Counted from the first letter of the stretch, positions 44,813 to 53,721 are shown. The stretch is DNA of 64,000 nucleotides from Streptomyces griseoluteus (GCA_000717735.1 JOBE01000007.1:62001-126000), one strand, 5' to 3'. Notes: a model not told the origin generated them from the letters alone. Numbers and translations are program-made.

Positions 44813-45415
44813 TCACGTGTCGGAGGCGGGCGCCCCGCGTGCCGGCCGGGCGCGGACGTGCATCCGCTCGCCCTGCCGGCCGAAGAGGCTCAGCACCTCG
44901 ACCGGGCCGTCCCCCGTGCTGCCGAACCAGTGCGGCAGCCGCGTCTCGAACTCGGCTACCTCGCCGGGATCGAGGACGATGTCGTGGTCGGCCAGGACGA
45001 GACGCAGCCGCCCGGAGAGCACGTACAGCCACTCGTACCCCTCGTGCGTGCACAGCTCCGGGGTGTCGCGGCTCGCCGGCAGGACCATCTTGTAGCTCTG
45101 CAGCGGACCGGGCTGGCGGGTCAGCGGCAGGACGGTGTTGCCGTTCACCGCGTGCGGCTTGAGCCGGACGCGCGGATCGCCCACCTCCGGAGCACCGACC
45201 AGTTCGTCGAGCGGGACCTGGTGGGCCTGGGCGATGGGCAGCAGCAGTTCGAGACTGGGACGGCGCTGTCCCGCCTCCAGGCGGGACAGCGTGCTCTTGG
45301 AGATGCCGGTGGCCTCCGAAAGGGCGGCGAGGGTGACACCGCGCGCGGTGCGCACCCGCTTGAGCCGGGGACCGACCGCGGACAGGGCCTGGGTGATGGT
45401 CGAGGACTGCTCCAC
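44813..45415 (-). CDS. XRE-family regulator with cupin domain
   Basis: A 200-residue regulator. The XRE HTH is at about 17-70 (LKRVRTARGVTLAALSEATGISKSTLSRLEAGQRRPSLELLLPIA) and a cupin_2 domain at about 115-180 (THEGYEWLYVLSGRLRLVLADHDIVLDPGEVAEFET). A Cys precedes the cupin His (ELCTHEGYEW). The gene converges with the dithiol oxidase (42 bases between stops). Its own promoter carries a copy of the element found at three other cluster promoters, so I infer that it binds all of them, perhaps with a pathway thiol or disulfide in the cupin. The GTG start has no ribosome site and may be leaderless. Confidence 0.85.
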   Translation of the reverse strand: MEQSSTITQALSAVGPRLKRVRTARGVTLAALSEATGISKSTLSRLEAGQRRPSLELLLPIAQAHQVPLDELVGAPEVGDPRVRLKPHAVNGNTVLPLTRQPGPLQSYKMVLPASRDTPELCTHEGYEWLYVLSGRLRLVLADHDIVLDPGEVAEFETRLPHWFGSTGDGPVEVLSLFGRQGERMHVRARPARGAPASDT

Positions 45416-45421
45416 GCCGTC

Positions 45422-45476
45422 ATTAGACCGAGCGCCTCCCGAAATCGCAACCAGGGATGCCGATTTGGCAACGGCC
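45422..45476 (-). promoter_or_regulatory. XRE gene promoter with repeated element, copy B
   Basis: On the minus strand TTGCGA (45445-45450), a 17-base spacer and TCTAAT (45422-45427) form a good promoter whose start point would fall at or beside the GTG at 45415. Overlapping its -35 is the divergent fourth copy of the cluster element (AAATCGGCA-TCCCT-GGTTGCGA), which fits autorepression. Confidence 0.62.
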
Positions 45477-45582
45477 CGCCCACGGCCTGCCTTCGGCCCG
45501 TCCCCGCCCCGCTTCCCGGCCTGCCCCCGACCCGCCCCCCCCGGGTCCGCACCCGCCCCCCGGCCCGGCCCCGGGGCCGGTT

Positions 45583-46725
45583 CTAGAGCCCGAGGGACCG
45601 CCCGATCAGCTCCTTCATCACTTCCGTCGTCCCGCCGTAGATCGTCTGCACCCGACTGTTGGCCCACTCCCGGGAGATCGCGCTCTCCTTCAGATAGCCG
45701 AAACCGCCGTGGATCTGGAGGCAGCGGTGGGCGATGTCGACCTGGAGCTCGGTCGTCCACCACTTCACCTTCGCCGCGTCCGTCACCGACAGCCGTCCCG
45801 CGTTGAGTTCGGCGACGCAGTGGTCGAGGAACACCCGGGCGACCGTCAGTTCGGTGTCCATCGTGGCCAGCTGGAAGCGGTTGTGCTGGAAGGTGCCGAT
45901 GGCCTGACCGAACGCCTCGCGGGTCTTGGCGTACTCCAGGGTGTCCGCGAGCATCCGCTCGATCGCGCCCACCGCCACGGTGGCGATGCTCAGCCGCTCG
46001 CGGGGCAGCCCGGCCATCATGTAGGCGAGCCCGGCGTTCTCCCTGCCGATGAGGTTCCCGGCCGGCACCCGGCAGTCGTCGAAGAACAGCTCGCAGGTGT
46101 CGCTGGCGTGCCAGCCCAGCTTCTCCATGCGCCGCCCACGGGTGAACCCGGGCGCGCCGCGCTCCACCACGAGCAGGCTGATGCCCTGCGCGCCGCGCTC
46201 GGGGGCGGTCTTGACGGCGACCACGACGACGTCCGCGTTCTCGCCGTTGGTGATGAACGTCTTCTGCCCGTTGAGGACGTAGGAGTCACCGTCGCGGACC
46301 GCCGTGGTGCGGATGTCGGCCACGTCGGAGCCGGCGTCGGGCTCGCTCATCGCGATCGCCGCGATCAGCTCACCCGAACAGAGCCCCGGCAGCCATCGCT
46401 TGCGCTGCTCCTCGGTGGTGCGGTCGGCGAGATAGGTGGCGATGACGTCGTTGTGCGCCACGAACCCCGGCGCCGTCGCGCGGGCCCACATGATCTCCTG
46501 CGAGAACACCACCGGATAGCGGTAGTCGGGCTCGCCGCCCCCGCCGTACGCCGGGTCGACGCCGATGCCCAGGAGCCCCGCCCGCCCGGCCTTGCGCCAC
46601 ACCTCGCGGTCGACGATGCCGTCCCGCTCCCACCGGGCGTGGTGCGGTACGACCTCGCGGTGGAGGAACTCCCGGCACGTCATCCGGAACTGCTCGTGCT
46701 CCGCCTCGTACCTGCTGGGTGCCAC
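45583..46725 (-). CDS. hlmB: Acyl-CoA dehydrogenase-like oxidase (HlmB-like)
   Basis: A 380-residue acyl-CoA dehydrogenase fold flavoprotein. FAD-contact motifs AIAMSEPDAGSDVADIRTTA, FITNGENAD and the C-terminal HGGFGYLKE are present; the catalytic Glu of IYGGTTEVMKELIGRSLG is in place. In holomycin-type clusters the acyl-CoA dehydrogenase HlmB is one of the oxidases that desaturate the carrier-bound Cys-Cys unit. GTG start; last gene of the NRPS operon, 4 bases after the thioesterase stop. Confidence 0.88.
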   Translation of the reverse strand: MAPSRYEAEHEQFRMTCREFLHREVVPHHARWERDGIVDREVWRKAGRAGLLGIGVDPAYGGGGEPDYRYPVVFSQEIMWARATAPGFVAHNDVIATYLADRTTEEQRKRWLPGLCSGELIAAIAMSEPDAGSDVADIRTTAVRDGDSYVLNGQKTFITNGENADVVVVAVKTAPERGAQGISLLVVERGAPGFTRGRRMEKLGWHASDTCELFFDDCRVPAGNLIGRENAGLAYMMAGLPRERLSIATVAVGAIERMLADTLEYAKTREAFGQAIGTFQHNRFQLATMDTELTVARVFLDHCVAELNAGRLSVTDAAKVKWWTTELQVDIAHRCLQIHGGFGYLKESAISREWANSRVQTIYGGTTEVMKELIGRSLGL

Positions 46726-46729
46726 GCGG

Positions 46730-47479
46730 TCACCCCTTCCCGGGGTCGGTGTCGTCGACGATGGTGGTCAGGGTGGCCTCGGGGCGCCGCACGGCGGCGA
46801 AGTGACCGCCGTCGATCTCGACCCGGCGGACCGGGGCCGAGCTGTGCGGCGACCACTGCCAGACCTTCTCCGGCGGGGCGTGGACGTCCTCCCGGGCGGC
46901 GATCAGGGTGAGCGGGAAGTCCACCCGCAGCCCGGACGCCTCCCGGGCGAACTCGGCCCGGACCGTGTCGTCCTCCCGGAGCATCCGCAGCAGGATCCGG
47001 CTCATCGTCGGGTCGGCCAGCACGGCCTGCGGCGTTCCCCCGTCGGCGGCGGTCCTGGCGAGCAGCTCCTCGTCGGTGACGGAGTCGAGCAGCGGCCCCG
47101 GCCGCTGGAGCCGGGGCGGAACGGCCCCGGACAGCACGGCCCGTTCCGGCGGTACGCCGACCCGGCGGCTCACCTCCGCGGCCACGGCGAGACTCGTCGT
47201 CGCACCGAAGCTGTGCCCGAAGGTGGCCCAGCGCGGGCCGGGAGTCCGGTCCCGTTCGGCGAGCAGATCGGCGACGACCTGCTCGGCCATGGACCGCACC
47301 AGGGCCTGGAAGCAGGCCGCCCTCCGCTCCCGGCGGCGGGTGCCCCGGCCCGGCGCGTCCACGCCCCGGACCAGGAGGCGCGGCTCGCTCAGGGCCTGCC
47401 AGCCCCGGTAGACCAGCGAGGTCGCCCCGGCGTGCGGAAAGCAGTAGAGCCGTACCGGGGGACTGGACGCAGACGGCAC
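46730..47479 (-). CDS. hlmC: Type II thioesterase (HlmC-like)
   Basis: A 249-residue alpha/beta hydrolase of the type II thioesterase family. Motifs: YCFPHAGATSLVYRGW at the N-terminus, nucleophile elbow FGHSFGATTS with Ser intact, and the late His in IDGGHFAAV. It would hydrolyse carrier-bound intermediates or release the dipeptide product. GTG start two bases after the GMC gene stop. Equivalent in place and family to HlmC of holomycin clusters. Confidence 0.88.
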   Translation of the reverse strand: MPSASSPPVRLYCFPHAGATSLVYRGWQALSEPRLLVRGVDAPGRGTRRRERRAACFQALVRSMAEQVVADLLAERDRTPGPRWATFGHSFGATTSLAVAAEVSRRVGVPPERAVLSGAVPPRLQRPGPLLDSVTDEELLARTAADGGTPQAVLADPTMSRILLRMLREDDTVRAEFAREASGLRVDFPLTLIAAREDVHAPPEKVWQWSPHSSAPVRRVEIDGGHFAAVRRPEATLTTIVDDTDPGKG

Positions 47480-47481
47480 GT

Positions 47482-49143
47482 TCACTCCTTCGTGTTGCGG
47501 GCCAGCTTCTCGGCCAGCATCAGGGTGGTCAGGTTGGTGGGCGCGCTGGGGATGGTCGGGAAGAGCGAGGCGTCGGCGATCCGCAGGTTCCGGGTGCCGT
47601 GCACACGGCCTTCCTGGTCGGCGACCGCCCACGGGTCGCCGTCCGGCCCCATCCGGCACGAACCGGCCGCGTGCCAGCCGGGGTTCATGATGTGGCGGAC
47701 GCCGCTGCGCAGCACGCCGTCGTTGGCGACCATCCGGTCGCTCCAGAACTGGGTACGGGTCAGGCGGCCCGACAGGCCGGGGGAGCGCAGGAAGCCCCAC
47801 GCCCGGCGGACACCGTGACAGAGCCGCTCCACGTCCTCGGGATCGGTGCCGAGGCCCAGTTCGATGACGGGAGCCGCCCGCGGGTCGGCGCTGTCCAGGA
47901 AGACCCGGCCGCGGGAGCGCGGGCGCAGCAGCATCACCGAGATGCCGACGACCAGCGGCCAGCCGAGGCGGTCGACGAAGCCGGGGATGGTGTGGCTCTC
48001 CACGTTGTTGAGGAGCCCCGCCTGGATGTCCACGTCGTCGTCGAAGCCGCTGCTCATCCGGGCCGCGACCTGCCGCCAGGGCAGACCGGGCGTGCAGACC
48101 CCGTCGGCGGGCTTGGACCAGATGACCACCGAGGGGTGGTCCACCAGGTCACGGCCCACCCCTGGCAGGTCCGCCACGGGCGTGATGCCGAGGGACCGGA
48201 GCAGTCCCGCGGCGCCGACGCCGGAGCGCTGCAGGATGACCGGCGTGCCCACGGCCCCGGCACTCAGCACGACGTGCCGGGCCCGGATCGTGGTGAGCGT
48301 GCCGTCGAGCTCGGCCTCCACACCGACGGCCCGGTCCTTCTCGAACAGCACCCGGGTGACCCGGACGCCGGTGCGCAGACGGAGGTTGGGCAGGTCACGG
48401 ACGTCTTCGAGGAAGGCGGTGGAGGCGTCGATCCGTTCGCCGTCGACGGCGTTGCCTGGGATCGGGCCGACCCCGGCCTCCAGGCCGGCGTTGAGGTCCG
48501 GCAGATCGGCGACGCCCTGCCGGTTGCACTCCTCCCAGAACGCCGCGTCCAGCTCGTGCACCTGACCGCGCGGGGTGCGGCGGATCGGCAGCGGCCCGCC
48601 GTCCCCGTGCAGTCGGCCGGGAAAGTCGGCGTCGTTCTCGATGTCCTTGTAGTACGGCAGCACCTGCTCCCACGACCAGTCCGGGTTGCCGTGCGCCTCC
48701 CAGGCGGCGAAGTCGCGGGGCAGGCCGCGCAGGGCGATGGCGCCGTTGACGGCGGAGCCGCCGCCGACGACCTTGCCGAGCTGGTAGGGGAAACGCTCCC
48801 ACAGGGCACGGGCCCCCGCCCGGCCGCCCGAAGCGGTGCCCGACGCTCCGGTACGCCCCTGGATCAGCTCCTCCCAAGGGGAGCCGCTGGTACGGAGGTT
48901 GGCCCGGTAGTCCCAGTTGTGGCCGGCCAGGACGAGCCGCCCGGCGTCGGCCAGCGGGTGGGACCGGTCCCGGGGGCGCGGCTGGTCCTCGCCGGCCTCC
49001 AGGAGCAGGACGTTCCCGGAGCCACGGGCGGCGAGCCGGGCGGCGGTCACGGCTCCGGCGGACCCGGCTCCGACGATCACGTACTCCCACTCGCGCTCGG
49101 AGGCGGCGGGTTCGGCGGCGGCAGGCTCGGAGGTGGCGGTCAC
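47482..49143 (-). CDS. hlmD: GMC-family FAD oxidoreductase (HlmD-like)
   Basis: A 553-residue glucose-methanol-choline oxidoreductase. FAD motif VIVGAGSAGAVTAARLAARG, GMC signature YQLGKVVGGGSAVNGAI, second signature GAVGTPVILQRSGVG, catalytic His in NPGWHAAGSCRMG and the Asn of PSAPTNLTTLMLAEKLA are all present. In holomycin pathways the enzyme at this position oxidises the Cys-Cys unit towards the bicyclic dithiolopyrrolone. The GTG overlaps the NRPS stop by 4 bp. Confidence 0.9.
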   Translation of the reverse strand: MTATSEPAAAEPAASEREWEYVIVGAGSAGAVTAARLAARGSGNVLLLEAGEDQPRPRDRSHPLADAGRLVLAGHNWDYRANLRTSGSPWEELIQGRTGASGTASGGRAGARALWERFPYQLGKVVGGGSAVNGAIALRGLPRDFAAWEAHGNPDWSWEQVLPYYKDIENDADFPGRLHGDGGPLPIRRTPRGQVHELDAAFWEECNRQGVADLPDLNAGLEAGVGPIPGNAVDGERIDASTAFLEDVRDLPNLRLRTGVRVTRVLFEKDRAVGVEAELDGTLTTIRARHVVLSAGAVGTPVILQRSGVGAAGLLRSLGITPVADLPGVGRDLVDHPSVVIWSKPADGVCTPGLPWRQVAARMSSGFDDDVDIQAGLLNNVESHTIPGFVDRLGWPLVVGISVMLLRPRSRGRVFLDSADPRAAPVIELGLGTDPEDVERLCHGVRRAWGFLRSPGLSGRLTRTQFWSDRMVANDGVLRSGVRHIMNPGWHAAGSCRMGPDGDPWAVADQEGRVHGTRNLRIADASLFPTIPSAPTNLTTLMLAEKLARNTKE

Positions 49144-52100
49144 GCGGCGGACTCCTCGACGGATGCGATCAGTTCGGCGAACGAGGCGATCGACGCGTTC
49201 ATGAACAGCCCCTCGACCATCTCCTGCTCCGTGTCGGCCCCGATGCCGAACTCCGTACGCAGCAGCGCGAGGAGGCCGACGGCGTGCAGGGAGTCCCCGC
49301 CGATGTCGAAGAAGCCCTCCTCCACGCCGAAGTCGTCGTGACCGAGCTGCTGGGACCAGAGGGCGAAGAGCCGCTCCTCGACCCGGCCGCGGGGCGCCAC
49401 GTGCGCGGAGGCGGTGTCGGGCTCCTCGTTCCACGGCGTGGGAAGCGCCCGGTGGTCGATCTTGCCGTTCGTCGTCACGGGAAGGGTGTCCAGGGTCAGG
49501 AAGCGGCTGGGCACCATGTAGCCGGGCAGCAGGGCGGTCAGCGCCTCGCGCAGCTCGGCCGGGTCCGGGTCCGTCCCGGGCTCGGGCACCACGTACGCGA
49601 CGATCTGCCGCTGTCCGGTACGGGCGTGGGCGGGCGCGGTGACGAGCGCGGTGCGCACCTCCGGCCGACGCAGCAGCGCGGCCTCGATCTCGCCCAGCTC
49701 GACCCGGTAGCCGTTGATCTTCACCTGGAAGTCCTCGCGGCCGAGGATCTCGATGTCGCCACCCGGGAGATAGCGGCCGAGGTCGCCGGTGCGGTATACG
49801 CGCTCTCCTGTCACCGGGTGGACGGGGAAGCGTTCGGCGGTGCGTTCGGGGTCGCCCAGATAGCCCTGGGCCACGCCGACGCCACCGATGTGGATCTCGC
49901 CGGTGACGCCCACGGGGGACGGTTCCAGCCACTGGTTGAACACGTGCATGGTCTGGTTGGCCAGCGGCTTGCCGTAAGGAATGCTCGACCACTCGGGCCG
50001 GACGGTGTCGATCGGGTGGTGGATCGACCAGATCGAGCCCTCCGTGGCACCGCCGAGGCTGATCACCCGCATCGCGGGGATCTTCTCCCGGATGCGGTTC
50101 GGCAGGTCCACCGGGATCCAGTCACCGCTCAGCAGGGCGAGCCGCAGGCGGCAGCCGCGCGGGACGCCCCCTTCGCCGAGCGAGTCGATCCACATCCGCA
50201 TCGGGGCGGGCACGCTGTTCCAGATGGTCACGCCGTAGCGGCCGACGAGCTGCGACCAGTGGGCGATGTCGTTGCCGCGCGCCGGGTCGGGCACGACGAC
50301 GGTGCCGCCGGCGCCCAGGACGCCGAAGACGTCGTACACCGACAGGTCGAAGCCGGCCGGGGCGAGCGCCATCACCCGGTCGTCCTCGCCCACGGAGAAG
50401 CGCTGGTTGATGTCCTGCACGGTGTTGGCGGCGCTCCGGTGGGTGATCATCACGCCCTTGGGCTCGCCGGTGGAGCCCGAGGTGAAGATGACGTACGCCA
50501 GGTCGTCGGGGCCCTGCCTGCGCTCCGGCGCCTCGGCGGGACACGCGAGGGTGGCCGCGTCCTCGGAGGTCACCACCGTCACGCCCGGCGGCCAGGCCGG
50601 CTTGTCCCGCAGCTCCGGATCGGTCACCACGGCCCGCACCGAACATCGGGCGAGCAGCTTCAGACGCCGCTCCTCGGGGAGTTCCGGGTCGATCGCCACG
50701 TACGCCGCGCCGGTGTGCAGCACGCCGAGCAGCGCGGAGAACTGGGCGGCGCCCGGCCGCATCGACACCGCGACGATCTCGTTCGGCCCGGCACCCGGGC
50801 CCGTGAGCAGCCGGTGCGCGATCCGGTGGGCGTCCTCGGTGAGCCGGCGGTACGTGGTCTCCGCGCCGGGCGTGATCACCGCGACCGCGTCGGGGCGCCG
50901 GGCCGCCGCCTCGGCGACCAGCTCGTGAAGGAGTGCCGGCGGGATGTCCTCGGCGGTGGCGTTGGCCCGCTCGCGCTCCTCGGCGTCCGTGGCGGGCAGC
51001 GGCACGATCCCCCGGGTGGCGTCCCACACCGCCGCGTCGTCGGCCAGCCGGTCGAGCAGCGTCACGTACGCCTCGAACATGGCCTCAAGGGTGCCCTCGG
51101 GGAACAGGCCCTCGACCGCGTTCCAGTTCACCGAGAGCCGGTCGTCCAGCTCCAGGATCTGGTTCTCCAGCCACACCTGAGGGGTTCGGCTGTGGTCGTG
51201 GACCAGCTCCCCGAACGACTCCAGGCTCCGGGACCGCGCCTCGCCGTGGCCTTCCTCGGCGCCGAGCGTGCTGGAGAAGACGACGGGCATCGAGGCGCGG
51301 CCGTCGTCCCGGCGGCGGGCGAGGTCGCGCAGCACCCGGATGCCGCCGTGCGTGGAGTGCGCGAGGTCGTCGAGGGCCCGCCGCTGCAGGTTCCGGGCCC
51401 GCTGCCCGAAGGTCTCCTCGGGTCGTCCGCCGACGGCGAGCAGGCTCGGGGAGAGGAAGTCGCCCATGATCCGGCCGAGTTGCGGGTGGTTGCCGAGCCG
51501 GTGGAACTGGGTGACGGTCAGGGTGAACTCCTGCCGCCGCGACCAGGTCCGCACCACCTCGGCGTACGCGGCGAGCAGCACGCCCGACGGGGTGAGGCCG
51601 TGCCGCCCGCCCGCCGCCCGCAGGGCCTCCCAGCGCTCCGGCGCGAGCACCGCCCGGTGCCGGACGAAGCGCGGGACGCCGAGCTGTTCGGGCGCCGTGG
51701 CCAGCGGCAGCTCGGGCGCGGGAGGCAGGGTGTCCAGCCGGTCCGCCCAGTACGCGGCGGCCTCCTTGCCCGGGGTGTCGGCGCGCAGCTCCTCCATGGC
51801 GAGCACGTGGTCGCGGAACGAGAGCTCAAGGGGCTCGGGAAGCCACGCCGGGTCGTCGTAGAACCGGCGCCACTCGTCGAGCAGCAGGTGGAGGCCGCGC
51901 ATGTCGAGGAAGAGCAGATCCACCGCCAGGTGGAGCCGCACCCGGTCGCCGTCGAGCAGCGTGGCCCGGGCGTCGAGCAGCGGCGCCCGGTCCACCGGCA
52001 GCACCCGCTCCGTCAACTCGGCCCGGATCCGCTCCACTTCGGCCGACTGCTCGGCGGCGGTCCGGCCGCGCAGGTCCGTGCCGCGCACGGGGCACGGCTC

Positions 52101-52424
52101 GACCTCGTCGGTGGGCAGGACGCGCTGTGTCTGGTCCGGCCCCACCACGGTGCGCAGCGCGTCGTGCCGGGCGACGACCTTCCCGAGGGCCTCGGTCAGC
52201 CGGTCCACGTCGAGACCGGGACAGTCGAACTCCAGGTAGTACTGGCTGGAGATGCCGCCGAGTTCCAGGCCTTTGTGGCGGCCGATCAGATAGGCCTGCT
52301 GAATATCGGTGAGCGGGAACGGTTCATGTCGGTGCTCGGGCCGCGGTGTGAGATCCGGCAGCCGGACTTCCCCGGGACCGGGGTGGCCGGCACCGCCGCG
52401 CAGCTTCGCGAAAAGATCCTCCAT
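49140..52424 (-). CDS. hlmE: NRPS, cyclization-adenylation-carrier (HlmE-like), cysteine-specific
   Basis: A 1094-residue single-module synthetase. A heterocyclization domain (1-430) opens with FPLTDIQQAYLIGR and has the Cy-type DLLFLD motif instead of HHxxxDG. The A domain has YVIFTSGSTGEPKGVMITH and YRTGDLGRYLPGGDIEILGRED. By manual alignment to GrsA its pocket reads DLYNLSLIWK, the canonical L-cysteine code. A PCP (FFDIGGDSLHAVGLL) ends the protein; there is no TE. This is the architecture of HlmE, which makes the Cys-Cys dipeptide of dithiolopyrrolones. It heads the biosynthetic operon, under a SARP-type promoter. Confidence 0.93.
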   Translation of the reverse strand: MEDLFAKLRGGAGHPGPGEVRLPDLTPRPEHRHEPFPLTDIQQAYLIGRHKGLELGGISSQYYLEFDCPGLDVDRLTEALGKVVARHDALRTVVGPDQTQRVLPTDEVEPCPVRGTDLRGRTAAEQSAEVERIRAELTERVLPVDRAPLLDARATLLDGDRVRLHLAVDLLFLDMRGLHLLLDEWRRFYDDPAWLPEPLELSFRDHVLAMEELRADTPGKEAAAYWADRLDTLPPAPELPLATAPEQLGVPRFVRHRAVLAPERWEALRAAGGRHGLTPSGVLLAAYAEVVRTWSRRQEFTLTVTQFHRLGNHPQLGRIMGDFLSPSLLAVGGRPEETFGQRARNLQRRALDDLAHSTHGGIRVLRDLARRRDDGRASMPVVFSSTLGAEEGHGEARSRSLESFGELVHDHSRTPQVWLENQILELDDRLSVNWNAVEGLFPEGTLEAMFEAYVTLLDRLADDAAVWDATRGIVPLPATDAEERERANATAEDIPPALLHELVAEAAARRPDAVAVITPGAETTYRRLTEDAHRIAHRLLTGPGAGPNEIVAVSMRPGAAQFSALLGVLHTGAAYVAIDPELPEERRLKLLARCSVRAVVTDPELRDKPAWPPGVTVVTSEDAATLACPAEAPERRQGPDDLAYVIFTSGSTGEPKGVMITHRSAANTVQDINQRFSVGEDDRVMALAPAGFDLSVYDVFGVLGAGGTVVVPDPARGNDIAHWSQLVGRYGVTIWNSVPAPMRMWIDSLGEGGVPRGCRLRLALLSGDWIPVDLPNRIREKIPAMRVISLGGATEGSIWSIHHPIDTVRPEWSSIPYGKPLANQTMHVFNQWLEPSPVGVTGEIHIGGVGVAQGYLGDPERTAERFPVHPVTGERVYRTGDLGRYLPGGDIEILGREDFQVKINGYRVELGEIEAALLRRPEVRTALVTAPAHARTGQRQIVAYVVPEPGTDPDPAELREALTALLPGYMVPSRFLTLDTLPVTTNGKIDHRALPTPWNEEPDTASAHVAPRGRVEERLFALWSQQLGHDDFGVEEGFFDIGGDSLHAVGLLALLRTEFGIGADTEQEMVEGLFMNASIASFAELIASVEESAA

Positions 52425-52485
52425 CGACGACCGCCTCTTTTCATCGGATGCCCTGGCGGGCTTTCGAATTCGTGTACGGAAAGCG

Positions 52486-52544
52486 ACATTAGGCAGCGGG
52501 CGTAAACGGCCTCAATACGGTCGGACCGTAGGGACGACCGTAGG
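52486..52544 (-). promoter_or_regulatory. NRPS operon promoter with SARP-type box (copy 1)
   Basis: Minus strand: -35 TTGAGG (52510-52515) and -10 TAATGT (52486-52491), 18 bp apart. Immediately upstream of the -35 is the palindrome TACGGTCGGACCGTA (52516-52530), then a second GACCGTA 12 bp on (52536-52542). The same block stands before the SARP gene and in weaker form before the second thioesterase. Heptamer repeats touching the -35 are the known geometry of SARP sites, though their usual spacing is 11 or 22 bp. Confidence 0.72.
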
Positions 52545-52659
52545 ATTTGGCCCGTGCCCGACCGGCACAGGACCGCCGCTGGACCGGCGCTGGACCGCCC
52601 CGGTCGAGCCCGGTAGGCGCCATTGACCAGGGGTGGGAGCACGGCGACATCATCGGGAC

Positions 52660-53244
52660 ATGGGAATTCAGGAATCCCCGGGGACGGCCGGGAAACGCAT
52701 ACTCGTCGGTGCCACAGGATCCATTGCGGTGACCCGGCTTCCTTCGTACATCGAGGCGATGCGCCGACAGATCGCGGACAGCACGTTCACGGTTCTGCTG
52801 ACGCACACCGCGACCTCCTTCATTTCCCCCGAGAGCCTCGCGCTCTTCGCCGAGCGGGTGGTGAGCGGGGAATCCCCGGCGGACTGGCCGACCGACAAGC
52901 CGTCCCGGCTCGCCGCCGACCACGACGTTCTCGCGGTCCTGCCGGCCACCGCCCACACGCTCGCCGCCGCGGCGGGCGGCGCGGCGCCCAACCGTCTGAT
53001 GACGGTCGCTCTGTCGGTGGAATGCCCCGTCGTGTACTTCCCGGTGATGGGCGCCCGGATGTGGCACAAGCCGGCCGTCCGGCGGAACGTCGCCCGGATC
53101 CGCGAGGACGGGTCCCTCGTCAACGAGCCGGAGTGGCACGACGGCTTCGACCCGACCACGGGGACCGCGAGCCACCATCCCGGCCTGCCGTCACCGGAGT
53201 CGGTGGCAGGAGTGATCGAGGACCTCCTCGCCAAGCGGCACTGA
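52660..53244 (+). CDS. hlmF: HFCD-family flavoprotein decarboxylase (HlmF-like)
   Basis: A 194-residue FMN protein of the PPC-decarboxylase/EpiD group. Motifs: RILVGATGSIAVTRLPSYI (nucleotide site), VLPATAHTLAAAAGG (the PASANT-like motif) and YFPVMGARMW (the PxMNxxMW-like clamp). HlmF of holomycin clusters oxidatively decarboxylates a C-terminal Cys to an ene-thiol. ATG at 52660 chosen; a GTG at 52633 is possible. Divergent from the NRPS across 235 bases holding the SARP-type promoter. Confidence 0.87.
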   Translation: MGIQESPGTAGKRILVGATGSIAVTRLPSYIEAMRRQIADSTFTVLLTHTATSFISPESLALFAERVVSGESPADWPTDKPSRLAADHDVLAVLPATAHTLAAAAGGAAPNRLMTVALSVECPVVYFPVMGARMWHKPAVRRNVARIREDGSLVNEPEWHDGFDPTTGTASHHPGLPSPESVAGVIEDLLAKRH

Positions 53245-53317
53245 CAGCCCCCGACGACGAGTGAGGCCCCGCCGGATCCGGTCCGGCGGGGCCTCACTCG
53301 TCGTCGGGGGCTGTCAG
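53241..53317. terminator. 77-bp perfect palindrome, bidirectional terminator
   Basis: Two 36-bp arms that are exact reverse complements with a 5-base loop. It starts at CTGACAGCCCCCGACGACGA and its centre is CCGGATCCGGTCCGG. Both flanking stop codons (hlmF TGA at 53242-53244 and the RidA TGA at 53314-53316) fall inside the arm ends. It will terminate transcription from either side. Confidence 0.88.
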
Positions 53318-53721
53318 GCGGCGATGGCGGTCGCCTCGACCTCGATGAGGAAGTCGGGTTCGGCGAGCGTGGCGACCCCGACCAGGGTGGTGGGCCGGAT
53401 GACGTCGGCGCCCAGCTTCGCCGCCGCGCGCTCCGCGCCCGCCATGATCGCGTCCCACTTGTCGAGCGACCAGTCCACGACGTACATGGTCAGGCGCAGG
53501 ACGTCGTCGAAGGTGGCGCCGGCCGCGGCGAGGCCGGTGGCGATGTTGAGGTAGACCTGCTCGGTCTGTGCCGCGAGGTCGCCCATGCCCACCGGCTCAC
53601 CGTCTGCGGTGCGCGGCGTCTGGCCGCTGAGGAACACCACCCGGCTGCCGGTGCCGACGGCCAGCTGCCGCCAGCCGTACGGCTTGGGGAGGCCGGACGG
53701 GTCGATCGCCTCTACTGCCAT
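53314..53721 (-). CDS. RidA/YjgF-family protein
   Basis: A 135-residue Rid protein (RLAVGTGSRVVFLSGQTPRTADGEPVG-like start, then QTEQVYLNIATGLAAAGATFDDVLRLTMYVVD). Archetypal RidA hydrolyses reactive imines/enamines using Arg105. The matching stretch here reads VIRPTTLVGVATLAEPDFLIEVEA, with Thr at that place, so it belongs to another Rid subfamily and may bind rather than hydrolyse. It is downstream of and likely cotranscribed with the glycine-oxidase-like flavoenzyme, whose imine product would be a natural substrate. Not part of the holomycin set I know. Confidence 0.85.
   Translation of the reverse strand: MAVEAIDPSGLPKPYGWRQLAVGTGSRVVFLSGQTPRTADGEPVGMGDLAAQTEQVYLNIATGLAAAGATFDDVLRLTMYVVDWSLDKWDAIMAGAERAAAKLGADVIRPTTLVGVATLAEPDFLIEVEATAIAA

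Noticed and set aside
49284..52505. Plus-strand open frame of over 1000 codons across the NRPS gene
   Set aside because: It is the antisense shadow of the NRPS: no domain, very high Arg/Gly/Val/His content, and the minus strand has complete Cy, A and PCP motifs.
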